Positions 47,611 through 57,325 of a DNA stretch of 64,000 nucleotides are shown piece by piece. The stretch lies in contig CAVXNX010000002.1 in NCBI GenBank assembly GCA_963763215.1, positions 186,001 through 250,000 on the forward strand, written 5' to 3'. The notes under the pieces are model-generated. The model was given only the letters and a program-made list of their open reading frames with translations. It did not search any database and had not been told where the DNA came from. Numbering within the stretch: the first letter of the stretch is position 1; each line of letters opens with the position of its first letter. Position numbers and translations under genes: made by a program. The stretch is from DASQZK01 sp963763215 (GTDB taxonomy: Bacteria; Bacteroidota; Bacteroidia; Bacteroidales; GCA-2748055).

Positions 47611-48127
47611 ATCGTTATGAATTTTATTTGTGATAAAAGTAAATAATAAATTTATTTTATCAAAACCTTATGAATTACTCTTTTGTTCTGGATGATCACC
47701 CCTTTCATTATTCCCGGCCATAGCCTTCTCAGGAGAATGCCCGAAGAGATCAGTCCGGTCAGGAGGAAGCTTTCAAAACCTTTGTTGCCAAAACATCAGG
47801 GAACTGACATGTTTGAAACGGATTTCAGGGTCGGAATATTTTTATTTACAGGTTTTGTTTTTGAAGACTTTTTCAATCATGCAGGATGACCGCCCTTTTG
47901 ACCCTGGATTTCAGAGGGGATCATTGGGGGAGAAGCAACCAGATCAGGGATTAAAAATCTTTCATTTCATTATTATAAGCATCATGATCTACAAGTATAT
48001 ATTAAAAAAAATCTAACAAAACCTTATTATTTTAAATTTTTATGTCTTATTTTTGGGAGTGAACAACACCAGAGACTCTTTTTCTGAGGAACAGGAGTTT
48101 TCCTCACAGATAAATAAAAACGAAACC
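47611..48127. other. Divergent intergenic region of the second gene pair
   Basis: The box at 47631-47674 repeats the one at 44591-44637: arms TGATAAAA (47631-47638) and TTTTATCA (47655-47662), followed by CAAAACCTTAT. A second CAAAACCTTAT at 48017-48027 stands 101 bases before the DUF4832-type start, much as it stands in copy 1. The 345 bases between these two motifs have no match in copy 1 and look inserted, or the pair has lost them. I found no gene in them. Confidence 0.55.
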
Positions 48128-49587
48128 ATGAAAACCTTGAACTGCTGCAAAATTTTTGGTCTGGCCATTCTGTTCTCCGCATTGTCGGCTCTTCCGGCTG
48201 TATCCCAGAACCCGGACGGTCTGACGGTTATCAAACCAAAGGAGATCGATGATGTTCTCAACAATCCCGGGAAAGGCTTTATGACCTTCCAGAGGTTCAA
48301 CGGCGATGATCTCAATGCCGGATCGGGATGGACGGAAGGATTCCCAATCGATTACCAGTCGTTCGACGGCGATCTGACCAACAAGGATTATCCGCAGACG
48401 ACCATTGCTTACCTGCGTATTTACTGGAAATACGTCGAACCCGAACAGGGCGTTTATAACTGGGATCTGCTCGACAAAGCCCTGGCCATGGCCGAACAGC
48501 GGAAGCAGACCCTGCTGCTGCGGATCGCACCTTACGGCACAGGCGACAAGAGGGATGTTCCTGACTGGTACCGTGAAATGGTCGGGTCCGCAGAAAGACT
48601 GGGAATACAACAATCCGGTCAACAAATGGCATGGTGGATCCTGATGGATCCCCGGTATGCTGAGTTTTTCGGGGGAATGATCCGGGCATTGGGCGAACGA
48701 TACGACGGGCATCCGGATCTCGAGGCCATCGATCTTTCCATCGTGGGTGCATGGGGTGAAGGGGCTGGCTCCGAACTGCTCAGCCAGAAGGCCCGGGAGG
48801 CGCTGGTGAATGCCTATACCGAATCGTTCCGGAAAACTCCCATCATCGCCCTGCTGATGGATAAAAAAACCAATATGTATGCCGATTCCCAGATCCCGGT
48901 AGGCTGGAGGGTCGACTGCCTGGGTGACCTGGGATTCTGGGCCAGCGAGCAGAACGGCTGGAGCCATATGCTCGATTTCTATCCCCAGGGAGATCATCAA
49001 CGACCATGTGCAGGATGACTGGAAAACATCTCCACTCAGCTTTGAGATCTGCGGGACCTTCATGAGCTGGAAAGAACATGAAAAGTATGATCGCAATGAT
49101 GTCAAGTACATCTTCGACCAGGCGCTCAAATGGCATATGTCTTCATTCAATGCCAAATCTTCCCCTGTGCCTGAAGAATGGAAGGATCTCGTCGACGACT
49201 GGATCAAAAAAATGGGTTATCGTTATGTTTTGAGACGGTTTACCTATCCTGAGACCGTTCGCCAGAATGGGAAGATGCCTTTCACCACCTGGTGGGAAAA
49301 CAAGGGCGTGGCCCCATGTTACAAGGATTTTATCCCGGCTGTCCGGATCAAATCTGATAAATTTGAAAAAGAATACACCTTTAATGAAGCCATCCGCACA
49401 TGGATGCCAGGGCGATATCGTTTTCGACGATGCAATCTTCATCCCGCTCGATGCACCCGCCGGAACCTATGACGTACAGGTAGCCATTGTCGACCGCATG
49501 ACCCACAAGCCCAGGGTCCAGCTGGCCATCGAAGGCAAAACAGCCGATGGCTGGTATCAGCTGGGCACGGTGAAGGTCACCGAATAA
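48128..49587 (+). CDS. DUF4832-type secreted glycosidase-like protein, copy 2 (two frame breaks)
   Basis: About 485 residues after removing one C from the run at 48983-48986 (FYP joins REIINDHVQDDWK) and one G at 49410-49412 (WMPG joins DIVFDDAIF). Signal peptide MKTLNCCKIFGLAILFSALS. The shared opening is NPDGLTVIKPKEIDDVLNNPGKGF; the barrel motifs are AYLRIYWKYVEPEQGVYNWD, LLLRIAPYGTGD and DLSIVGAWGEGAGSELLS. The region MSSFNAKSSPVPEEW..DDWIKKMGYRYVLRR is highly conserved with copy 1. The C-terminal part is the DUF4832 beta domain. It is followed 98 bases on by a PfkB-type kinase gene, so it may join the kinase and SusC/D in one unit. Confidence 0.82.
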
Positions 49588-49685
49588 CCGGCTGGCGGGG
49601 TGGAAAGCCCTCAGCTGCGGATTTGACAAAGGACCATCTTATACCTTATATTATAGACGATCATCAAAGACAGGAAAAACAGAAC

Positions 49686-50633
49686 ATGGACAAAGCTTAT
49701 GATATCATCGTTGTCGGAGAACTGAATGTCGACCTCATTTTGGACCAGATCGAAAAATTCCCGGAAGTGGGAAAGGAGGTGCTGGCCAAAAAAATGACCC
49801 TGACCCTGGGCAGTTCATCGGCCATCTTTGCCAGCAATATCTCAAGCCTGGGATCACGGGTTGGTTTTGTCGGCAGGATCGGTGAAGATAAGTTCGGTGA
49901 GGTTGTTCTGGAAAGTCTGAAGCGCAAAAACGTCGACACGTCGATGATCAGGATCGATAAAGTGGCCGGTACGGGAGCCACCATTATCCTGAATGTCGGG
50001 GAAGACAGGGCCAACACGACCTACCCGGGGGCGATGGATCATCTGACGATCGATGATATCTCTCCGGAGGACATCAAAAAAGCGAAACACCTTCATTTTT
50101 CATCCCTTTTCCTGCAGCCGGGAATACGAAAGGACCTGGGAAGCCTTTTCAAAATGGCCAAAGCCGCAGGGCTGACCACCTCCTTTGATATGCAATGGGA
50201 TCCGGAAGAAACCTGGGACCTCGACATCAAGAAGGTCCTGCCGCATGTGGATGTCTTCCTGCCCAATGAAACCGAGTTGAAACTTCTTACCCGGCGCGAC
50301 ACGCTTGAGGAAGCCATCGACGTTGTGAAACCGTACGTCAGGATCCTGGTCATCAAACGCAGCAACAAGGGGTCGATCGTTTATCACCAGGACCGGCTGA
50401 CAGATCTTCCTGCTTTTCTGAATGACAAGGTGGTTGATGCCATCGGAGCCGGAGACAGTTTCAATGCGGGATTCATTCACCGGTTTATCCAGGGCGCTCC
50501 GGTGGACGAATGCCAGAAGTTCGGTAACCTTACCGGTGCAGTCTCTACCACGGCTTCCGGCGGAACCGCCGCTTTCGACGATTATGAAAAGTTCAGGATT
50601 ACCGCCCGCGAACGTTTCGGGGTGGATGTCTGA
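49686..50633 (+). CDS. PfkB family carbohydrate kinase
   Basis: A protein of 315 residues starting MDKAYDIIVVGELNVDLI, the usual PfkB opening. The C-terminal ATP/anion-hole signature DAIGAGDSFNAGF holds the catalytic Asp; GSSSAIFASNISSLGSRVGFVGRIGEDKFG is the first family motif and VFLPNETELKLLTR follows. Members phosphorylate fructose, ribose, 2-keto-3-deoxygluconate, tagatose-6-phosphate and other sugars. The cytoplasmic kinase lies just before susC/susD and after a glycosidase-like gene, so it likely phosphorylates the sugar that this locus delivers. The exact sugar is open. An in-frame stretch upstream to 49623 is not family-like. Confidence 0.9.
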   Translation: MDKAYDIIVVGELNVDLILDQIEKFPEVGKEVLAKKMTLTLGSSSAIFASNISSLGSRVGFVGRIGEDKFGEVVLESLKRKNVDTSMIRIDKVAGTGATIILNVGEDRANTTYPGAMDHLTIDDISPEDIKKAKHLHFSSLFLQPGIRKDLGSLFKMAKAAGLTTSFDMQWDPEETWDLDIKKVLPHVDVFLPNETELKLLTRRDTLEEAIDVVKPYVRILVIKRSNKGSIVYHQDRLTDLPAFLNDKVVDAIGAGDSFNAGFIHRFIQGAPVDECQKFGNLTGAVSTTASGGTAAFDDYEKFRITARERFGVDV

Positions 50634-51282
50634 GCCAGGCCCTGCCGATGTTCTTTGAACAATTGATCAGGAGAGAACTTTGAAAGGAACGTCTTTGCGT
50701 TTCGTTTCGGATTCCAAATTTTCGCAAGGAATAAACTTTTACGCTTGAAAAATGTTGTTTGTATAATTCCTTATGCTTGTCGAAGCGATTCTCTGCCTTA
50801 TGCTGAAAGGCTCCAATTCCTGTTCCGGACTGTGGGGACAGGCACTGTGAGGGGATGCTCACCGGGAAACCCTCCCGGCCCCGTGAACCGGCAAAGAAGA
50901 ATCGGGTTCCACCAGCAGAATGACTTTTGCAGCGTGTTTCAGAGATGATCCCCGGCGTCTGTTCACCGGTTATCAAAAGGATAATCAAGTGGTAGTATCT
51001 TTCAGAATCCCTATGAATAGAGGCGGATTCCCCATCAATTCCCATAAGAAGACATAATAAGCAAATTATAATGAAGATTTTTTTTCTTTTTATTTTGTTT
51101 ACAAGAATTTTTCTTATTTTTATTGCAATAAAAATGAAACAAAAGATAATTCCGGTTTTATGATAATGTTACGTAAATACAATTTCTGCCGGTTTTTCTT
51201 TTGCTTCATGTGTTTTTCTAAACCTTGTTCATTGAATTGGTAACTAAAGTCATTTTTTAACAACCAATTAAACCACTTTTCT
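50634..51282. other. Gap before the SusC gene
   Basis: The right half turns AT-rich. TTTG at 51094-51097 and TATTTT from 51115 could be a weak promoter, leaving a leader of about 160 bases. No sigma/anti-sigma gene and no hybrid two-component gene precede the SusC gene. I see no RNA element that I can name. Confidence 0.3.
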
Positions 51283-54200
51283 ATGAAAAAAAAGCTATTC
51301 TTAACACTGACCCTAATCGTAGCATTACTGGGTAGTACGTTCGCACAGAACCGTACCATAACGGGTACCGTGACTTCTGCTGAGGATGGAAGTACTATGC
51401 CCGGTGTCAATGTGACGGTCAAGGGTTATGCAGGACTTGGAACCATCACTAATGTTGAAGGAAAGTATTCATTAGAAGTTCCGGCAGAAGCAAAGACACT
51501 TGAATTTTCTTTTGTAGGTATGGAAACCCAGGAAGTCCAGATCGGACAGCAAAGGGTGGTCGACGTGGCTTTGAAGTCCTCCTCGGAGGAACTTGAAGAA
51601 GTAACGGTCACCGCTCTGGGTATTAAACGCCAAACGAAAGCCCTGGGCTATTCTGCGCAGGAGCTAAAAGAGGATCAGCTTGGCGGTGCCAGGGAATTGA
51701 ATGTCAGTAATTTCCTGACGGGTAAAGTTTCCGGCCTCCAGGTTTCGAACACCTCAGGGGGTACCGGCGGTTCGACCGTTGTCACCATTCGTGGTAACAG
51801 CTCTCTGACCCAGGATAACCAGCCGTTGTATGTCGTCGATGGTGTTCCCATTTCCAACCAGGGTCACGGTAGCGGCGGTTTATGGGCATCAGCTACAGGC
51901 AACGTCGATTATGGCGACGGTATCGGTGACCTGAACCCCAACGATATTGAATCCGTGTCCGTTCTGAAAGGGCCGAATGCTTCAGCCCTTTACGGTTCAA
52001 GGGGGAGTAACGGGGTCATCCTGATTACGACAAAATCCGGTGCCAGAAAGAAAGGGATCGGCGTGGAAGTGAATTCCAATGTATCCTTCGATGCCATCAA
52101 CCTCGTGCCGACCTTCCAGAACTATTACGCTACAGGGTATGAAGAAACCAATATCTATCCTGACTATACCCTGGAAGTTCCTCCGGGAAGCGGTCATTAT
52201 TATGAAAACATGCCGACCTGGCATGGTGACAGCTGGGGTCCACCGCTCGACGGCAGAAGGACCGTCATTGATCCTTTCGTGATGCCGGGTGATACCACCA
52301 TCCACCTTCTGACTCTTCTCCCGCAGGATAAGAACAATGTCAGGAACTTTTATGACCTGGGCATGAGCAATGTCAATACCATTGCCATCACTGGCGGAAA
52401 TGAAAAATCCACCGCCCGGTTGTCCATCGGAAACTCCATGGCCAAGGGTATTGTTCCGAATCACCGGATTGCCAGCCAAAATATTTCACTGAGGACCAAT
52501 ACCAAGGTAACCGATTACCTTTCATTCGACGCCAAAGTCAATTATATTCACGATGAAGGACACCAGCGTCCGAATCTCGGTTCAACGACCAGTGAAAACG
52601 TGGTGTATGACCTCGCCATCATGGGCCGTTACGTTCCCCTGGATTTCCTGAAGCAATATTATGACGCTACCGGTGAACGCGGAAGGTGGCCTGGCATCAG
52701 TGTCAACCCCTACTATCTTATCAATGAACTGAAGAACAATGATAGTAAAGACAGGGTGATCAGCTATGCTTCGGCGAACCTGCAAATCGCCAGCTGGCTG
52801 AGCCTGATGGGCCGAGTGGGCGCCGATTTCTACACGCAGAATAAGGAAAGGACCTGGCCGGTGGGTGCTCCCGGTTCGGATAACTCCGCCGGACGGATCG
52901 TCACCGAAGTGGACCGTTCAAAAGATATCACCGGTGATGTTATTCTTACCGCCAACAAAGACATCTCCAGCTCATTCACCCTTTCCGGAAGCCTGGGTGC
53001 TGAAATCAATGATATCCGGAGGGATCAGAACCAGCTGGACGGACGTAATTTTAAAGCTGCCGATGTTTACTGGATTTCCAATGCACAGGATGTCCGTCCG
53101 TATGCTTACCTGTATCAGAAACAGATGCAGTCGGTCTTTTTCACCGGTGAAGCTGCTTACAAAGGTTACCTCTTCCTGGATGTCACCGGACGTAATGACT
53201 GGTCATCTGCACTGGGGATCAACAACCAGTCGTTCTTCTATCCTTCTGTCAGTACCAGCTTTATCTTCACCGAAGCCTTCAGCAGTCTTCCGAAGAATAT
53301 CTTCTCTTTCGGTAAGATCAGGGCTTCCTGGGCACAGGTGGGTAACGATTCCGATCCTTACCTGACACAGAACGGGTATAACCTTTACACCACAGGATGG
53401 AACGGCCATAGCTATGCTTCCAAAAATTCACAGATCCCGCTTTTCAACCTCAAGAATGAGCTGAACACCTCATGGGAAGTCGGTACGGACCTCCGGTTCT
53501 TCCAGAGCCGGGTGAATTTGGATCTGACCTATTATAACGGAAATACCACAAACCAGATCCTTCCGACCACGATCTCCAATGCCAGCGGTTACAACAGCGT
53601 GGTGATCAATGCCGGTAAAGTGGCCAACAAAGGTATTGAAATCACCTTCGACGTTGCTCCCATCAGCACCAGAAGCGGTTTCCGTTGGGATATTGCCGCC
53701 AACTATGCCCGCAACCACTCTGAAGTTGTCGAACTGGCACCCGGGATTGAAACATACACCCTGGCCGGCGACCCTTACCCGAACGTTATCGAGGCTCGTC
53801 CCGGTCATCCTTACGGTGACATCGTGGGTTACGCTTACAAACGCGCTCCTGCATCGGCCGGAGAATTCGCAGGTCAGAAAATTGTCAATGCTGATGGTGG
53901 TTACGTCAGGGAATCTCAACAGACGGTTCTCGGTAACATCACGCCCGACTGGATCGGTGGATTGAACAATACCATTTACATGGAAAGGACTCTCGCTAAA
54001 CGTCCTGATTGATTTCGTCCAGGGCGGCGAACTTTCCTCTTCCACCAAATACCAGATGACGGCAAAAGGGACCGGAGTATGGACCACCTGGGGACGTCGC
54101 CTGCACGACATGGATGCTGAAGGAAACCAGCTTCCGCTCGTCGGTGTGCTGCCCGGCGTCAATGAAGTGACCGACGCTGACGGAAATGTTACCGGTTACA

Positions 54201-54535
54201 AGACGAATGATATCGCCGCCAACGGTCAGACCCTGTGGGCAAACAGGGCCTGGAGTGATATCGGTGAGGAATTCGTACTCAACGGCAGTTATGTTACCTT
54301 AAGAGAGGTTGTTCTGAGTTATACCTTCGGGAAATCATCTCTTCAGAGAACACCTTTCCAGGGGATCACACTCAGCCTGATCGGTAGAAACCTCATGTAC
54401 TTTGAGGAACATATGCAGGGAATGGGTATTTCACCCGAATCGGCTCCGAATACAGAAGCCGGTTACTCCGGGATCGAAGCACTTTCGTTGCCCACCACCC
54501 GGACGTTCGGATTGAATGTCAGAGTCAATTTCTAG
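51283..54535 (+). CDS. SusC/RagA-type TonB-linked outer-membrane protein (one frame break)
   Basis: About 1083 residues after removing one T at 53975-53977, which restores NNTI(T)WKGLSLNVLIDFVQGG. A signal peptide (MKKKLFLTLTLIVALLGSTFA) is followed by a carboxypeptidase-like regulatory domain (ITGTVTSAEDGSTMPGVNV..FSFVGMETQEV), a TonB plug (EVTVTALGIKRQTKALGYS; QPLYVVDGVPI; SVLKGPNASALYGSRGSNGVILITTKSG) and a long beta-barrel ending GLNVRVNF with a terminal Phe. It forms the gated channel for TonB-dependent import of glycan or peptide fragments. The SusD partner starts 28 bases downstream. Confidence 0.95.
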
Positions 54536-54562
54536 TGATCGTAACACATAACATTGCACAAT

Positions 54563-56269
54563 ATGAAAACATTACTATTAAAGATAACAACAATCACCTC
54601 AATTGTTCTGGTACTGCTGATGAGCAATGCGTGTACCAAGAACTTTCAGGAGAAGAACACTTATCCGGGGCTCGTGACTTCGGACGTCGTCGATCCCAAC
54701 CTGCTTCTGACCCGGGTGGAAGTCTACCTTTTCGAGAGAAATTACAATAGTGGAGCTTATTCTTCCGGTAACTACTGCGGAATGGACGTGTCAGACGCAA
54801 ACCGCCCCTTCCAGACCGGTGACAAACCCGCTCTCTGGAACGATACCTATGAAAACTACGTCAGGAACACCTCCGACATCATGAGGCTAACAGAAAAAGA
54901 TCCCGCCATGGTCAATAAACACGCCATCGCCCGGATCATCAAAGCTTATGCTTTTGCCAGACTCACCGATGTTTATGGTGATGTTCCCTACTTCCAGTCA
55001 TCTCTGTCGTTGGAAAATGCGAAATATCAGCCGGCGTATGATCAGCAGAAGGACATTTATGCCGATCTGTTCAGCGAGCTGAAAGGAGCTGTGGCAGAGC
55101 TCGACGCTTCCAAGGACAGTTACGGTTCCGCTGATATTCTCTACGGAGGGAACGTGGGCAGCTGGAAAAAGTTTGCCAACTCCATCCGGCTTCGTCTCGC
55201 CCTGAGAGTACGTTATGCCGATGCCAACCTGGCCAGTCAGCAGATGGCCGATCTGACGCTGGATAACCTGATCAGCACACGGGATGATGATGCCAGCATC
55301 ATGACCATCATGGATTACCCGGAAAATGAAAATGGTTCGTATGTCAGTCTCATCAATGCCGATGGAGATCTTACCAAAGGATACATCGGGAAAACCCTTC
55401 TCGACATCCTGAATGATAACAATGATCCCCGGACACGTCTCTATGCCGACACGGCAAAGGCTACATTCCCCGGAAGCATCGATACCCTGGATTATTTCCA
55501 TTTCCGCGGTCATCCGCTTCTCGGTCTCGTTCCCGTTGAGGAAAAATATCCGTATGGCTCGGAATCCTGCTCCAGAGTACCTGATTTTGCGTATGTACCT
55601 AAAGTAGAGAGAGTTGTATACGGAAGTGCAGAAACCTATTTCTCACTGGCTGAAGCAGCGCTCGCTGGTCTCTATGGAAGTCCTGGTGATGCACAAACTT
55701 ATTACAAACAGGGCATTCAGCAGGCGGAAGCATGGGCAATGGATATGTTCAATAATGCCGTTCCCCAAATGTCGGAAGTTTGCCTCCTCCTGCACAAGAG
55801 GGACAAGGACGCAAGCGGAAACCCCGCTCCCTGGACGGATGCCAATGTTCAGGATTATATCAATTATAAAACGGTTACACAGGCTGAGGTCGACGATTTC
55901 CTGGCTAATTCACCGGCTGTCACCCTTACCGGCGACAATGATCACAAGCTGGAACAGATCATCAATCAGAAAATTGTTGCCATGTACCCGAACTATATCG
56001 AAGGGTGGTCGGAAAAGAGAAGGACAGGATATCCGAGAATTCTTATCGGTGATGATAATGACGACCTGAAAGGAACAATTCCGAGAAGGTACCCGTGGCC
56101 GACATCCGAAGAACAGGTGAACAGCGCCAACTTCGCTGCTGCCCTCGAACGCTTTGGAGGTGTGGATGATGAGACCGTCAGAATTTGGTGGGATGCCAAT
56201 CCGGATTATCTGAAACCCTACCCGGGTAAGGTTCTCAAAATGAACCAGGCGTGGATTACCGCTAAATAG
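54563..56269 (+). CDS. SusD/RagB family lipoprotein
   Basis: A protein of 568 residues with lipobox SNAC. AIARIIKAYAFARLTDVYGDVPYF is the TPR-like helical core of SusD-type proteins; YADLFSELKGAVAEL, KKFANSIRLRLALRVRYAD and YFSLAEAALAGL support the SusD_2-like subgroup, in which KxGYPR (here KRRTGYPR) appears near the C-terminus. It caps the SusC channel on the cell surface and binds the substrate. The typing as SusD_2-like is from memory of the motifs. The gene is intact and ends before a strong hairpin at 56333. Confidence 0.93.
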   Translation: MKTLLLKITTITSIVLVLLMSNACTKNFQEKNTYPGLVTSDVVDPNLLLTRVEVYLFERNYNSGAYSSGNYCGMDVSDANRPFQTGDKPALWNDTYENYVRNTSDIMRLTEKDPAMVNKHAIARIIKAYAFARLTDVYGDVPYFQSSLSLENAKYQPAYDQQKDIYADLFSELKGAVAELDASKDSYGSADILYGGNVGSWKKFANSIRLRLALRVRYADANLASQQMADLTLDNLISTRDDDASIMTIMDYPENENGSYVSLINADGDLTKGYIGKTLLDILNDNNDPRTRLYADTAKATFPGSIDTLDYFHFRGHPLLGLVPVEEKYPYGSESCSRVPDFAYVPKVERVVYGSAETYFSLAEAALAGLYGSPGDAQTYYKQGIQQAEAWAMDMFNNAVPQMSEVCLLLHKRDKDASGNPAPWTDANVQDYINYKTVTQAEVDDFLANSPAVTLTGDNDHKLEQIINQKIVAMYPNYIEGWSEKRRTGYPRILIGDDNDDLKGTIPRRYPWPTSEEQVNSANFAAALERFGGVDDETVRIWWDANPDYLKPYPGKVLKMNQAWITAK

Positions 56270-56332
56270 TCAGAGTCGTTTTAGGTTTATGAATAGGCAT
56301 CTTTAGTTAGATTCAGATTGTAAACAATGGAT

Positions 56333-56364
56333 AGCCCACGGAGGACTGGTAAACTCTGTGGGCT
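56333..56364 (+). terminator. Hairpin terminator after the SusC/SusD genes
   Basis: AGCCCACGGAG (56333-56343) and CTCTGTGGGCT (56354-56364) pair over 11 bp with one G-T pair and a ten-base loop, followed by TCCTTATTT. It lies 63 bases after the SusD stop and probably ends the SusC/D transcript. Confidence 0.65.
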
Positions 56365-56379
56365 TCCTTATTTGGGGGG

Positions 56380-57255
56380 ACGGGAGGTACGTGGGTACGC
56401 GGGTAGGGGGGTACGTGGGTACGGGCGGACATTGAACGGGTCACAACGTCAACCTGGAAAAGAAAGTAAAGAGAACAAGGTGATGAGGTTATGAGGTTAT
56501 GAGGTGATGGGGTGATGAAGGACGTGAGAAAGTGATGAAAGTGAGAAAGTGAGAAGTGAGAAAGTCACCGTCATGTTTTAGACGAAGATTAACATCAGTC
56601 CCTTGACAGGTGAATCCGATTGAGAACGTGCATACGATCATACCGGGGGAATGCTTCTCCATCAACACCGTTTGTAATACGTTCTCCGTTCTCCGCGAAG
56701 TAAAATCTTAGCAGAGCGCGAGGCAACCCGCGATTGGTGCGAACCTGAATGAGCCCGGCCCGAGTGTTGAGGGCCCCGCGCGACAAGGGCGAGAGAGGGT
56801 TGTCAATCGCGGAGGGTTTCTTTGTTACTTTCTTTTGCCCTTGAAAAGAAAGTAAAGAGGAGGGGGAGGAAGTGATGAGGTGATGGGGTGATGAGGTGAT
56901 GGGGTGAGAAGAAAGTGAGAAAGTGCAGAAGTGAGAAGTGAGAAGTGACGAAAGTCATCGTCATGTTTTAGACGAAGATTAACATCAGTCCCTTGACAGG
57001 GGAATCCGATTAGAACGTGCATACGATCATACCGGGGGAATGCTTCTCCATCAACACGTTTGTAATACGTTCTCCGTTCTCCACGAAGTAAAATCTTAGC
57101 AGAGCGCGTAGGCCACCCGCGATTGGTGCGAACCTGAATGAGCCCGGCCCGAGTGTTGAGGGCCCCGCGCGACAAGGGCGAGAGAGGGTTGTCAATCGCG
57201 GAGGGTTTCTTTGTTACTTTCTTTTGCCCTTGAAAAGAAAGTAAAGAAGAAAAAA
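56380..57255 (-). repeat. Two structured repeat units in inverted orientation
   Basis: Two subtype A units run on the minus strand with cores at 56728-56812 and 57117-57201 (389 apart) and 11-bp hairpins at 56826-56854 and 57215-57243. The tails with GACGAAGATTAACATCAGTC start at about 56580 and 56970. GTACGTGGGT octamers (56388-56425) again sit at one edge. The P3 stem here is GGCCC/GGGCC on the minus strand, longer than in the 30.9 kb array, so the pairing holds despite base changes. No gene is seen from 56270 to 57325. Confidence 0.9.
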
Positions 57256-57325
57256 GGAGACCGCGAAGAATTTTTAAACACTAAGGCACTAAGGCACACA
57301 GTCACGAAGAATAAGGGAAAGGAAT

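Noticed and set aside
44695..49587. Programmed ribosomal frameshifting in the DUF4832-type genes
   Set aside because: The two paralogues break at different places, without a shared slippery site or following pseudoknot, and many unrelated genes in the window show the same kind of +1 break.
50634..51282. Structured RNA or riboswitch before the SusC gene
   Set aside because: GC-rich short inversions exist, but I could not match any known class, and the gap sits before an outer-membrane transporter that is usually controlled in other ways.
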